Shown: positions 39,349 through 49,149 of the stretch, piece by piece
How the letters are laid out: each line of letters begins with the position of its first letter
How positions within the stretch are numbered: position 1 is the stretch's first letter
Source of the DNA: Symbiodinium natans
Taxonomy: Eukaryota > Sar > Dinophyceae > Suessiales > Symbiodiniaceae
Direction: 5' to 3'
Assembly: GCA_905221605.1 (NCBI GenBank)
Contig: CAJNDS010002490.1
Location: 999,001 to 1,063,000 of the forward strand
Length of the DNA stretch: 64,000 bases
Translations under genes and position numbers: made by a program
Notes under the pieces: generated by a model
Database searches by the model: none
Seen by the model: the letters and a program-made list of their open reading frames with translations, nothing else
What the model was told of the DNA's origin: nothing

Positions 39349-39454
39349 AACCCTAAACCCTAAACCCTAAATCCTAAACCCTAAACCCTAAATCCCAGAC
39401 CCTAATCCCCAAACCCTACACCCTAAAACCCTAATCCCCACTGCAAACCATAAG

Positions 39455-39521
39455 TGCTTGTGAGTAAGGGCAACCTCCTGGTGTGCCGAATAGATCCGAT
39501 TGCCGTGCGTAAGCCTGATGG
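39455..39521 (+). CDS. Putative exon after a family C element
   Basis: ACCATAAG acceptor, ATGG|GTAGTT donor. It reads LVSKGNLLVCRIDPIAVRKP. Confidence 0.4.
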
Positions 39522-40643
39522 GTAGTTCTCGAACCTAGGGTCTCTTTTCGCACCAGCGTATAGTATGGCACCCTTGAAAGAAGGACCCTAAAGGTTTAGG
39601 GTTTTGTGTTTCGGGCTTGGGGTTTTAAGGGGACCCCACCCCCTACCTTCCCCCCCCCCCGGCCCCCCCACTCCCCACCCCCGCACCGTATAGGCCCGAA
39701 CCCACGCCAGGCAGAGGAAAAGCTTGGGATCAAGGTCGCGGCCTTGGCTATCCTTTCTGTTTGGGGCCCCGAAGCCCTAAGCCCAAAACTCTCGACAGCC
39801 CGAGTTTGGGTTTAGGTTTTAGGGTATAGGGTATAGGGCTCTTCACCCAGGCCGTGAGGGGAATGACGTTCCACTCCCAGTGGCTTAGGTCTTCAAGGGG
39901 GGAACGCGCAAGAGACCAAGCGCGCGCGTGTCTGATGGGCTCCGCAAGGAAACGAAACTAGGTAGGCCTTCGGGTATGTCTCACTTCTTGGGTTTAAGAG
40001 GATCATACACAGGGAATATTTTTTCAGAGCATCCTAGGGAAGGTTGCAGGATGACCGACAAAGATGCATCTTGTGCAGCCAACAAGCATATGGGAAAGCT
40101 CCCCCAACGTTTAGGGTGTTAGAGTTTTTGTTTTTGGTTTAGGGTTTAGGGTTTAGGGTTTAGTTTAGGGCCCTTCCGCCCTCAACCGAAACCCTGAACT
40201 CTGGACTGCGACATCCAGAATCAAGCAAGGAGGGACTGCGAATTGGCAAACCCAATGCCCTAACCCTTAGAACTCATAATCCCTTAAAATGCTTAAGAGG
40301 CCCTATTATACCCTATAATCCCTTAAAAGGCCCTATTATACAACAGGCCCCCTGCAGCGGACTTGGTGCACCTTGCGTCAGTTCGCTCTTGGGGTGGATC
40401 TGGATGTTTCCTGCAAGGCTTGGGGCTATAAAGGGGGTCACTCCGCCCTGAACCCCATCCCGAAGAGGGTTTTAGGGTTTCGGTGACATGATCAAAGCCT
40501 GAACCCTAAATCCTAAACCCTAAACCCTAATTCCTAACCCGTAAACAGTCTGTGAAACCCAAACCCTGCACCCCCCAATGCTAGACCCTCAGCACTCAAA
40601 AGCTTAACAACCCTAAGCCCCTAAACCCGAAAACCCTAAGCTT

Positions 40644-40733
40644 GGGATGCTCCCCCTTATACTCACACTTCTCAGCACAAAAACGCCACCCTCTACTATA
40701 ATCACTATTAAGGACTGTTGGGATTAGGGGGAA
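40644..40733. repeat. Introner-like element, family C, copy 3
   Basis: GGGATGCTCCCCCTTATACTC at the left and TTAGGGGGAACC at the right, with ATTAAGGACTGT inside as in copies 1 and 2. Confidence 0.65.
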
Positions 40734-41136
40734 CCCTGAACCCTAAACCCTAAATCCTAAACCCTAAAACCTAAACCCCAAAACCCCAAACCCTAAACCC
40801 TAAAAACCCTAAAGCCCTGAAGCCCCGAAGGTGTCGGAGCTGCAAGATGGGTTTGGACTGGAGGCAGGATGCGTGCCGCGTAGATTTTTCAGGCTTGGGG
40901 TTGGGTTTAGGGCTTGGGGTTTAGGGTTTAGGGTTTAGGGTCTAGGGCTTGCCAAGGTCAGTGAAGTGAAGGAAGATGGCCACATTCCCTCCTTGAACAA
41001 GGAGACGAGCTGGGCGCCATTCATGAACAGATTTTTCCCCTGAAGCCCAACCTTGGGGTTTAGGGTTTAGGGTTTAGGGTTTCGGGTTTAGGGTTTAGGT
41101 TTAGGGTTTCGGGTTTAAGGATTTCTCAAAGGGACC

Positions 41137-41344
41137 CTACTTGGAGGCTCACAGTACTTGCTAGCCCAACTGCAACCGTGCGTTCTAGGCCAATGAGAAC
41201 CATGCCATGGCACTCAAGGGGCTTAAAAGTCACAAGTGGGTTGTTTAGGGTTTAGGGTTTGGGGTTCAGGGTTTAGGGTTGAGGGTTAAGGTTTTGAAGT
41301 TTTGAAGTGCAGTGACAGCTGGGAAGCACCATGAGCCTCCCTAA
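41137..41344. repeat. Family A copy 5 with inserted TTTAGGG units
   Basis: CTACTTGGAGGCTCACAGTA and GCACCATGAGCCTCC are diverged ends. About 50 bp of TTTAGGG variants (41245-41296) sit in the loop region. Confidence 0.6.
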
Positions 41345-41519
41345 GGCCGGGTGCTGCCCAATTCAGAGAAACCCTATACCCTAAACCCTAAACCCTAAAC
41401 CCTAAACCCTAAACCCTAAACCCTAAACCTTAAACATCCGTGGTTCAGAAAGCAGCAAGGGCAGAAACAGCAAACAGCGAAGGGGAATCAGCATCCATGG
41501 ACAGCCGTGCATTTACATT

Positions 41520-42475
41520 GGCCTCTCTTGGCTTTAGGGGCTTTTAAGGATTTAGGGTTTAGGGTTTTTGTAGGGGTTTTTGCGGGTTTAGAGTTTGGGT
41601 TTTTTTAGGGTATAGGTTTTTTTGGTTTAGGCCTCAGGTTTTTTTTAGGCTGTAGGGGCTTTAGGATTTAGGGTTTAGAGTTTAGGAGCTTTTGGGGTTT
41701 AGGGTTTCGGGGGCTTTAGGGTTTAGGGTTTTTTTAGGGTTTTTTCGGGTTTTTAGGGTTTAAGGTTTTTCGGGGGGCTTTTGGGGTTTAGGGGTTTTTA
41801 ACCACCCCCCCCGTCCCATTTGCAAACACAATGCGAGTGATGGGTTCGAAACAAAATAAAGCAGGGGGTTGGGGGGGGGGGGGGGGTTGGGTTGGGGGGG
41901 GGGGGGGGGGGCAGCCCACACTCACACACCCGCATGATGGGTGTGAAAAAATGTGCCTATGCTTAGGGTTTTTTAGGGTTTAGGGTTTTTTGCAGTTTGA
42001 ATTTATTAGGGTTAAGGGCTTAGAGGTTTTTTAGGGTTTAGAGTTTTCGGGGTTTGAAGTTGAGGGGTTTTTAGGGTTTTGGGTTTTTTGGGTTTAGAGC
42101 TCAGGGGTTCTTAGGGTGTAGGGCTTAGGGCTTTTGGGGTTCAGGGTTTAGGGTTTAGGGTTAAGGCCAGGGTTTTTAGGGTTTAGGGTTCAGGGGTTTT
42201 GAGGGTTTTTAGGGTTTAGGGTGTTTTAAGGGTTTAGGGTTTAGGGTTTTTAGGGTTCAGGGTTTCAGGTTTCATTGGTTTAGGGCTGGGTAAAGGGTTT
42301 AGTTTTTTTTAGGGATTTGGGTTTGCTAGGGCTTAGGCTTAGGTTTTTTTTAGGGTTTAGGGTTCAGGGTTTGTTTAGTGTTGCGGGCTCCGGGGTTTTT
42401 CGGGTTTAGGGTTAAGGGTGTTTTTTAGCGGTTCAGGGCTTCGGATTTTAGGGTTTTAGGGTTTAGTTTTTTTTT
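41520..42475. repeat. Degenerate T-rich TTTAGGG sequence with G runs
   Basis: TTTTTTAGGG and TTTAGGGTTTTT variants fill the interval. G runs of 10-20 lie at about 41868-41911. No coding island seen. Confidence 0.7.
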
Positions 42476-42574
42476 TTAAGACCTGCAGTAGCAGAATGCA
42501 CAGAAAAAGATGCCTTGCGTTGTTCGTGACTTTGTTTTCTAAAGCACACCCCTAAACCCTATCATCTTACCTAG

Positions 42575-42680
42575 GTTAGGTTGGGTTAGGTTGGGGCATG
42601 TTACGGTTGGGTTGGGTAGGTTAGGTTAGGTTAGGTTAGGTTGGGTTAGGTTAGGTTAGGTTCCCCTAGGTTGGGTGATT
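42575..42680. repeat. GGTTA (TTAGG) pentamer array
   Basis: TTAGG/TTGGG pentamers, a unit unlike the surrounding heptamers (TTAGG is the arthropod telomere unit). It is probably a local variant, not evidence of another organism. Confidence 0.75.
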
Positions 42681-42801
42681 AGGTTGGGGTGGGTTTGCTG
42701 ATTCGTCCCCTGCTGGTTTTTGATTTGCCCTTTCTTGTTTTCTGATTTGTCCTCATGCTTGCTGAGTCATGCTTGGCTGATTCGCCCGTCACCCCCTTAA
42801 G

Positions 42802-42881
42802 CCCTAAGCCCTAAGCCCTAAGCCCTAAGCCCTAAGCCCTAAGCCCTAAGCCCTAAGCCCTAAGCCCTAAGCCCTAAGCCC
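42802..42881. repeat. CCCTAAG heptamer array, about 11 units
   Basis: Homogeneous CCCTAAG units switch abruptly to CCCTAAA at about 42882. Confidence 0.85.
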
Positions 42882-42905
42882 TAAACCCTAAACCCTAAAC
42901 CCCAG

Positions 42906-42965
42906 GATGTGGCTTCTGACATCGGACGCCCGCAGCCCCTGCCCTTGTTGCGACCACCCACACTT
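42906..42965 (+). CDS. Putative exon, PDZ-linked
   Basis: 60 nt, phase 0, between CCCCAG|G and CTT|GTTCAT inside the left TIR of family A copy 6. It reads DVASDIGRPQPLPLLRPPTL and joins in frame to the PDZ motif exon at 43174. Confidence 0.45.
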
Positions 42966-43173
42966 GTTCATGGTACTTCTGACCAACTGTACTTCTAACC
43001 ACTGCTAAGCTCCTGAACTCTGCCCTAACATGGCTATAATCGGGTTATAGTGCAGCTAGCATTGGGGTTAATAAGCGCCTTTAGGGTTTAGGGTTTAGGG
43101 TTTAGGGTTTAGGGTTTAGGGTTTAGGGTTTAGGGTTTAGGGTTTAGGGTTTAGGGCGCCATGAACCGCCAAG
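42961..43173. repeat. Family A copy 6 split by a TTTAGGG array
   Basis: CACTTGTTCATGGTACTT at the left and GCCATGAACCGCCAAG at the right. A (TTTAGGG)10 array (43080-43155) is inserted near the right arm, with GCGCC immediately on both sides. Confidence 0.75.
43080..43155. repeat. TTTAGGG array inserted in an introner
   Basis: Ten perfect heptamers plus TTTAGG, flanked by GCGCC at 43075-43079 and 43156-43160. The flanks look like a 5-bp target duplication. Confidence 0.75.
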
Positions 43174-43236
43174 CAGGAACGGCCTGGCTGCATCAAGAAG
43201 GGCGATCGCATTGTTGCTGTGAACGGCTGCTCAGCT
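43174..43236 (+). CDS. PDZ motif exon
   Basis: Directly after the family A acceptor (CGCCAAG) it reads QERPGCIKKGDRIVAVNGCS. KKGDRIVAVNG is the PDZ GD-x-I-x-x-VNG core. A TGA follows at 43240 unless a GA donor at 43237 is used. This is a second PDZ domain, or a related gene. Confidence 0.6.
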
Positions 43237-43294
43237 GAATGAGACCGGTCGGCTTTCACATTTTGATGCCTAAACTTAATCCCTTCCCCGTAAA

Positions 43295-43417
43295 CCCTGA
43301 ACCCTGAACCCTGAACCCTGAACCCTGAACCCTGAACCCTGAACCCTGAACCCTGAACCCTGAACCCTGAACCCTGAACCCTGAACCCTGAACCCTGAAC
43401 CCTGAACCCTGAACCCT
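43295..43417. repeat. CCCTGAA heptamer array, about 17 units
   Basis: Perfect CCCTGAA units change to CCCTAAA at about 43418. Confidence 0.9.
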
Positions 43418-43672
43418 AAACCCTAAACCCTAAACCCTAACCGCCCTGAACCCTGACCACCGAGCCGCAGCCCTGTCAGGAAGTCAATCGGACTCAAGGC
43501 TGCTGTTCAATTCGATTTCCGATCCCGGCGACAAGGACCAGAAGTGCGGGTTGGGTCCAAGGGTTTCGGGTCGAGAGTTTAGGGTTTAGGGTTTCGGGTT
43601 TCGGGTTTAGGGTTTAGGGTTTAGGGTTTAGGGGGTTTCGGGTTTCGGGTTTAAAGATCTGGGACCATCCAG

Positions 43673-43743
43673 GGAGTATGCCGTGTCGGGCTTGACTGGC
43701 GTAGAATGAAACCCGTGAGGTGTGGCCTTCAAGCGATCACGAT
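43673..43743 (+). CDS. Putative exon, unknown
   Basis: CATCCAG|G to GAT|GTGAAG. It reads GVCRVGLDWRRMKPVRCGLQ. A TTTAGGG array (43745-43815) starts right after. Confidence 0.4.
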
Positions 43744-43859
43744 GTGAAGGGTTTAGGGTTTAGGGTTTAGGGTTTAGGGTTTAGGGTTTAGGGTTTAGGG
43801 TTTAGGGTTTAGGGTTTGCCATCAATCTTCAGGAGCTTGTGATCTTCACCTATGCCTGA

Positions 43860-44104
43860 CCGGCCCTGTGCCCAGTGCCCCTGGTGTACGATCGACTTGT
43901 TTTAAAGCGGAACATGTACAGCGTCGTGCACCTACCGGTCGTCTGGCGCCGGGTTTCACGAGACAACATCTTTCCGGGGGTTCCTTTTTTAAGACCGACC
44001 TCAGAGGCGCACCTCATATGCCACTTCAGAGTGATGAGCTTGACACTCCAAGAGATCCCAAGAGATTGGTGCAAGGAGCTTGCGCCCAAGTGCACGTTGA
44101 CATA
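43860..44104 (+). CDS. Coding-like stretch, unknown
   Basis: The frame reads VPLVYDRLVLKRNMYSVVHL then WRRVSRDNIFPGVPFLRPTS and ends at TAG 44103-44105. A second frame is convincing over 44040-44160 (VQGACAQVHVDIVHPPRFYY), so a frameshift or a hidden splice is likely. It precedes a family B element. Confidence 0.35.
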
Positions 44105-44160
44105 GTCCACCCCCCGCGGTTTTACTACCCAAAAAAAGTCCCCTCCTGGCCGCTTGTGTC

Positions 44161-44275
44161 AGAGAGCCCTTTGTAGGGAATATTCCATAAGTCACTATAA
44201 TAATAAGGAATAAGGATCCTTAGTATAATTAAAGGGCCTTTTCCTTCATCAAGGGTACAAAGGGCTCTCCGGGTG
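44161..44275. repeat. Introner-like element, family B copy
   Basis: AGAGAGCCCTTTGTAGGGAA and ACAAAGGGCTCTCCGGG are inverted ends. The interior shares AAGGATCCTTAGTATAATTA with the copy at 30820. Confidence 0.7.
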
Positions 44276-44281
44276 TGGAAG

Positions 44282-44483
44282 GAGGGTGGGCGAGATTCAC
44301 TGGAAGGGGATTTGGCAAGGCGCTGGTTCGAGCTGGAAAACCCCGAAGGGGTTTTCTGCCACATCCAGTGCCTGTTCGAGCAAAGTCTGCGCTCACATAC
44401 ACGAGGCTACGTCGGCTACGCGCGGACGACAAACCCTGGGGTGTCGATGTGCTTGCGGCCCAGACCCTCTGCCCTAAACCCCG
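44282..44483 (+). CDS. Putative exon, possible PDZ start
   Basis: GTGGAAG|G acceptor at the family B right end, CCG|GTAAGA consensus donor. Two frames are open: one ends LRADDKPWGVDVLAAQTL, similar in shape to DGKPLGVRV of the PDZ gene; the other reads LARRWFELENPEGVFCHIQC. Confidence 0.45.
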
Positions 44484-44800
44484 GTAAGACCCTAGACCCC
44501 AAACCCTGCTTGCAAGCTCTTTTCCCCTAACAACCCTCTTATCATCCATATAACCCAGGTTACTAACCCTACTTACAAAGTCAAAAGGACTTGGCAAGTG
44601 AACCCTGCACCCTCAGCCCTAAACTCCAAACCCTGACCCCCCCCCCGCTCCCCCTAGAGTCCCCTAAACCCTAAACCCTAAACCCTAAACCCTAAACCCT
44701 AAACCCTAAACCCTAAAACCTACTGTAAACCCCAACCCTAAACCCCAAACCCTAAACCCCAAACCCTAAACCCTGAACCCTAAACCCTTTGTGTTGGCAG

Positions 44801-44874
44801 GGTCCAAGCGGACGGTTCTACGGCTGGATTGCGGATCTTCGCCGGGGCAAGGCCTGCTTTCCCACAAGTTTGGG
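44801..44874 (+). CDS. Putative exon, unknown
   Basis: GTTGGCAG|G to TTGG|GTGCAG. It reads GPSGRFYGWIADLRRGKACF, a convincing protein sequence. CCCTAAA arrays lie directly upstream. Confidence 0.5.
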
Positions 44875-45008
44875 GTGCAGGGTCTAGGGCGTGCCAAACG
44901 CAAGCGCGCTTTGGGAGCACGCGGTAGTCTGCAGACCTACCCACCCCAAGACCGCCCACCTACAACTCTCAAGGAGTTAAGACTTTTCATTTTTATTCAA
45001 AGCATCAC

Positions 45009-45047
45009 ATGAGTCAGCACTCACGCCCTTTTGGGGACCTCCACAAG
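45009..45047 (+). CDS. Putative short exon
   Basis: ATG AGT to AAG|GTGCGT, 13 codons (MSQHSRPFGDLHK). A good donor, otherwise little evidence. Confidence 0.2.
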
Positions 45048-45049
45048 GT

Positions 45050-45510
45050 GCGTGGACCAGGAACAAAGCTGCAGCAGGGCCAGGACGAGGCCGGAGGCAG
45101 GAAGACACCAGTACCGGGCATTTGCGATGCGCGGACGGAAAGGCGAGGCAGGGTCAGCGAAGACAGCTTGGGTTGGCGCGAAGGGGCTAACTAAGGCCAG
45201 GGATGGGCCAGGAACAGACAAAGGCAGCGAGGCTTGGTTGGCGCGAAGGGGCTAAAGCCAGGGAGGCAGGGCCAGGGAACGCGCGAAGCGAGTGGACAGC
45301 TGGGTTGGGCAGAGGGCCACGGAAACAGGGCAGGTGTGCCGGGCCAGCCAGGGCCAGGGCAAGGACAGAGCTTCTTTTTGGCCAGAGCCCTGCCTGCCCC
45401 AACAAAACGGCCCCTGGTCCCCGCAGCCCAGCGGACGGGGGGTCAGGACCCAGGAGTCTCCAGGGGCCCTCCCAGGGGGCCTCCCTCACAGGGTCTCACC
45501 AGCTAGGGTG
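45050..45510. other. CAGGGCCAGG-rich interval, no gene chosen
   Basis: AGGCAGGG/GGCCAGGG words and a repeated TTGGCGCGAAGGGGCTAA (45172 and 45237) create long ORFs on both strands. I treat this as low-complexity intron. Confidence 0.4.
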
Positions 45511-46126
45511 GTGGGCGGGTTTAGGGTCTCGGGTTTAGGGTTTAGGGCTTAGGGTTTAGGATGTAGGGTTCAGGGTTTCGGGTTCAGGGAAACCCAAACA
45601 CTCGGGACAATACACCCTAAACCCTAAACACTAAACCCTAAACCCTAAACTCTAAACCCTAAACCCTAAACCCTAAACCCTAAACCCTAAACCCTAAACC
45701 CTAAACCCTAAACCTTAAACCCTACCCTGCCGATGAGCACCTTACGCGTCCGAACGAAGAGCAAGTGAGGCCCCAAACAGAGCCCAGGGTGCAAGGAAAA
45801 AAAGAGTTCTCCACACAAAGGGCTGATGCAAGAAGCACAGCTCGCCCAACACCTGGCCAGCACTTTCACCCGTGCAACTCCGCGGACCCCAAAACCCTGT
45901 GTACAATTCTTTGCAAACCCTAAACCCTAAACCCTAAACCCTACACCCTAAACCCTAAACCCTAAACCCTAAACCCGAAGCCCGAAGCCCTAACCCCTAA
46001 ACCCACCGCAGTTTTCTGAACCCTAAGCCCTAAACCCTAGGCCCTAGACCCTCAACCCTAAAACCCCAGAACCCGTTAGGGTGGGTTTACTCCTTGCCAC
46101 CACTTCGCCCCTGCCCTTGGGTCCAG

Positions 46127-46167
46127 GCATCGGTCATCAAACTGCCGAGCAGCGAGGCCCGCGTTCA
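46127..46167 (+). CDS. Putative exon before a family D element
   Basis: GGGTCCAG|G to TTCA|GTAGCC. It reads ASVIKLPSSEARV. Confidence 0.35.
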
Positions 46168-46181
46168 GTAGCCAGCTACTC

Positions 46182-46304
46182 ATATGGGTGGTTGTCAAAA
46201 TTATGGTGCCCTTTTGGATCCTTATTATAATCCTTATTATCATGCGGCACCTAATATTCAGGGTACCCCAAAAAAGGGATCATAATTCTGACAGCCACCC
46301 ATAT
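46182..46304. repeat. Introner-like element, family D
   Basis: ATATGGGTGGTTGTCAAAAT and ATTCTGACAGCCACCCATAT are long inverted ends. The interior contains GGGTACCCCAAAAAAGGG, linking it to other GGTACC-type hairpins. Confidence 0.75.
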
Positions 46305-46484
46305 AACGATCGAGAAATATCATAGTGTAGAAATATCATGATAGAATAATATCACAATTTCACAATCTAAAGAATGACAAAATGACAACACAATATAACG
46401 ATCGAGAAATATCATAGTGTAGAAATATCATGATAGAATAATATCACAATTTCACAATATAAAGAATGACAAAATGACAGCACA
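46301..46484. repeat. AT-rich tandem duplication, 92-bp unit x 2
   Basis: Copies at 46301-46392 and 46393-46484 differ at two positions. The unit contains ATATCATAGTGTAGAAATAT. Base composition is unlike the neighbourhood. Confidence 0.9.
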
Positions 46485-46537
46485 ATACCACAATATCACC
46501 TCAGGACAACAATGTGACATTATGATGTAAGGCCCAG

Positions 46538-46589
46538 GAATATCTCTTGCAACGTCTTCCCGCTTTTCCTACCACGTGCTCGATGCACT
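46538..46589 (+). CDS. Putative exon, unknown
   Basis: It follows GGCCCAG|G and reads EYLLQRLPAFPTTCSMHL. The 3' limit is unclear, with a possible GTGCTC donor inside. Confidence 0.3.
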
Positions 46590-46705
46590 TAAGCCCTAGA
46601 CCCTAGAATCTTGGCCCCTAAGAGTTCGGGTTTAGGGTTTAGGGTTTAGGGTTTAGGGTTTAGGGTTTAGGGTTTAGGGTTTAGGGTTTAGGGTTTAGGG
46701 TTTAG

Positions 46706-46772
46706 GGCCGCGATGCGCCGGCCTCTTCTGCAGCACTTGCAGCAGGCGAACCTCTTCGTTCCTCTGGGCCAG
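46706..46772 (+). CDS. Putative exon, unknown
   Basis: The acceptor GTTTAG|G is the end of a TTTAGGG array; donor CCAG|GTTCTG. One frame reads MRRPLLQHLQQANLFVPLGQ; all three plus frames are open. Confidence 0.3.
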
Positions 46773-47508
46773 GTTCTGAGAACGATGCTAAGCCCCAAGC
46801 CCTAAACCCTAAACCCTAAACCCTAAACCCTAAACCCTAAACCCTAAACCCTAAACCCTCTCAACCCCAAAACCAAGGAATGAAGTATGTCAAGAAGAGA
46901 ACCCTAAACCCTAATTGAACCCCAAACCAAACCCTGAAACCCTAAACCGCCACCCCGAACCCGAAACCCCAAACCACAGAAGGGCGAGGGTCTAGGGTTT
47001 CTTGGGATCTGGTAGGGTTCACTAAGGACTCTTGGGAGGATTTGGGTCCCTAAACCCTAAACCATATATCTGTTGTCCGCTTGGAGAGCACCCGGGTTTT
47101 GCAGCCGCCTCGTCCTCAGACCCTTAAGGGTTCAGAAGGCTCCCAAAATTTGGATCTAGGGCGTTTTGGGTTTCTTTCCCTAAAATGCCAACAAATCCTA
47201 GTAAGCCCTAATAAGCCCTAGAAAACATGTTGAGGACCTAGCGTCTCAAACAAAAAGCATTATCAACAAAAAACCATTAAGTTCCAGGGTTTAGGGCTTT
47301 ACCCCGCAACCTTAAGACCTAAACCCTAAGCCCCACATCCCACACCCCAAATGAGTCCTAAGCCCTAACAACTAAACCCTAAACCCTAAACCCTAAACCC
47401 TAAACCCTAAACCCCAAACACTAAACCCTAAACACTAAACCCTAAACCCTAAACCCTAAACCCTGAACCCTGAACCCTAAACCCTAAACCCTAAACCCTG
47501 ATCCCTAG

Positions 47509-47597
47509 GTCGTTCGGGCTTGCCCATGACTCGGGCATCAGCTGAGTCCCAGGAGGCCCATCTTTTGAACTTCGCCTTGTGGATAAACAGCCATAGC
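47509..47597 (+). CDS. Putative exon, unknown
   Basis: Acceptor ATCCCTAG|G. Only one plus frame is open: GLPMTRASAESQEAHLLNFA then LWINSHS. CCCTAAA arrays precede and TTTAGGG arrays follow. Confidence 0.4.
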
Positions 47598-48177
47598 ATT
47601 TAGGGTTTAGGGTTTAGGGTTTAGGGGTGTAGGGTTTAGGGTTTAGGGTTTAGGGTTTAGGGGTGTAGGTTTTAGTGTTTAACCCTGTGATTTCGGGTTT
47701 AGGGGTTTAGGTTTTAGGGTTTAGCCCTGTGATTCCGGGTTTTTAGGCGTTTAGGGTTTAGGGGTTTAGGTTTTCGGGTTTAACCCTGTGATTTCGGGTT
47801 TAGGCGTTTAGGGTTTAGGGGTTTAGGTTTTAGGGTTTAACCCTGTGATTTCGGGCTTAGGCGTTTAGGTTTCAGGGCTTAGGGTTTAGGGCTTTGGGTT
47901 TTTGCTAACCCCCTTCCCAAGATGCAACCCTTAATCGTTCAACCCTGAACACCTCAGCCCCAATAAAGCCCGCCATCGGTGCCCTTAACATCTAAACCAC
48001 CTCAGGTTTAGGATCTAAGCCTCGGGATAAAACCCTAAACCCTAACCCCAAACCCCTAACCCCTAGCCCCTAGCCCCTAAGCCCTAACCCCTAACCCCTA
48101 ACCCCTAAACCCTAAACCCTAGACCCTAAACCCTAAACCCAAATCCCTAAACCACTCTATCGTATATAATATAAATG

Positions 48178-48540
48178 TTCATGACTTTGCGGGCAAGGTC
48201 ATCAGGGTAGCGGGCAAAGTCATATAGTTTTGCGGGCAAGGTCGTATACTTAGTGGGCCAGGTCATTCAATCAGCGGGCAAGGTCATAAAACCAGTGGGC
48301 AAGGTCCGTTGGCTGACCCATGACCTTGTGCCCGCTAATTTCAATGACCTTGCCTAATCTCATGACCCGGGCAAAGTCATAAACTTTGCGGGCAAGGTCA
48401 TAATTAGCGGGCAATGTCATAAATTTAGTGGGCAAGGTCATAAAATTCGCGGGCAAGATGATACATTTGGCGGGCCAGGTCATAAAATTAGCGGGCACCA
48501 AGGTCATAGAATTAGCGGGTAAGGTCATAAAATTAGGGGG
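48178..48540. repeat. Degenerate GCGGGCAAGGTCATAAA repeat, about 21-bp unit
   Basis: About 16 units of GCGGGCAAGGTCATAAAATTA-like sequence, with a few in the opposite orientation near 48322-48360 (ATGACCTTGTGCCCGCTAAT). Confidence 0.8.
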
Positions 48541-48544
48541 CAAG

Positions 48545-48593
<49 letters not shown>
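48545..48593. repeat. Poly-C run of 49
   Basis: An uninterrupted C run at the end of the 21-bp repeat. Length in the assembly may be inexact. Confidence 0.85.
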
Positions 48594-48594
<1 letters not shown>

Positions 48595-48712
48595 CTGCAC
48601 TTGAGCCGGGTGCCTTAAGGTTTAAGGCTTAGGGCCCCAGAGTCTGGAGCCTAAGGTTTGGGGATTGAGTGAACTTTGTATTTTCTGAATGTTATGGCAT
48701 TCTTCGGGGTTT

Positions 48713-48775
48713 TTCCTCGAGAATTGCTTGCCTACAAAAAGCTAGAACATGAGATGCTGAACCCATCTGAACCCT
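48713..48775 (+). CDS. Putative exon, unknown
   Basis: The frame reads FPRELLAYKKLEHEMLNPSE. Clear composition but weak splice edges. Confidence 0.3.
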
Positions 48776-48856
48776 AAACCCTAAGTCCTAAACTCTAAAC
48801 ACTAAACCCTAAGCCCTAAACCTTAAACCCTAAGCCCTAAACCCTAAACCCAGCAG

Positions 48857-48926
48857 GTGCTGGTGGGCTTCACTGTGCCAGATGGTGCAAGCACAAACTT
48901 TTCCTGGAAGCCTGCTGAAATCCGTG
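48857..48926 (+). CDS. Putative exon, unknown
   Basis: CCCAGCAG|G to CGTG|GTCTAA. It reads VLVGFTVPDGASTNFSWKPA, a convincing protein sequence. Confidence 0.45.
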
Positions 48927-49006
48927 GTCTAAGGGGTTTAGGGTTTAGGGTTTTGGGTTTAGGGTTTAGGGTTTAGGGTGGTCTAGACAAAGGTTTCGAT
49001 TTTCAG

Positions 49007-49042
49007 GTTTTGCTCTTCTCTGACGCACCTGCATCCTTCGAG
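49007..49042 (+). CDS. Putative exon, unknown
   Basis: GATTTTCAG|G acceptor; reads VLLFSDAPASFE. A GC donor would be needed. Confidence 0.35.
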
Positions 49043-49122
49043 CCCAAACCTTAAACCCTAAACCCGAAGCCCTAAGCCCCTATAGCCTTGCCAAGGCGTC
49101 CTAAACCCGAAGCCCCACGCAG

Positions 49123-49149
49123 CTGCCGTGAGCATTCACGACGCGCAGG
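49123..49149 (+). CDS. Gene Q exon a
   Basis: CACGCAG to CAGG|GTGCGT (good donor). Reads AAVSIHDAQ in the chained frame. Confidence 0.35.

Noticed and set aside
42575-42680. TTAGG array as arthropod contamination
   Set aside because: It is embedded among TTTAGGG and CCCTAAG arrays of the same block style, so a local variant is more likely.
45187-45552. Gly/Pro/Arg-rich ORFs on both strands
   Set aside because: Produced by AGGGCCAGG-type low-complexity DNA; no splice pattern or domain chosen.
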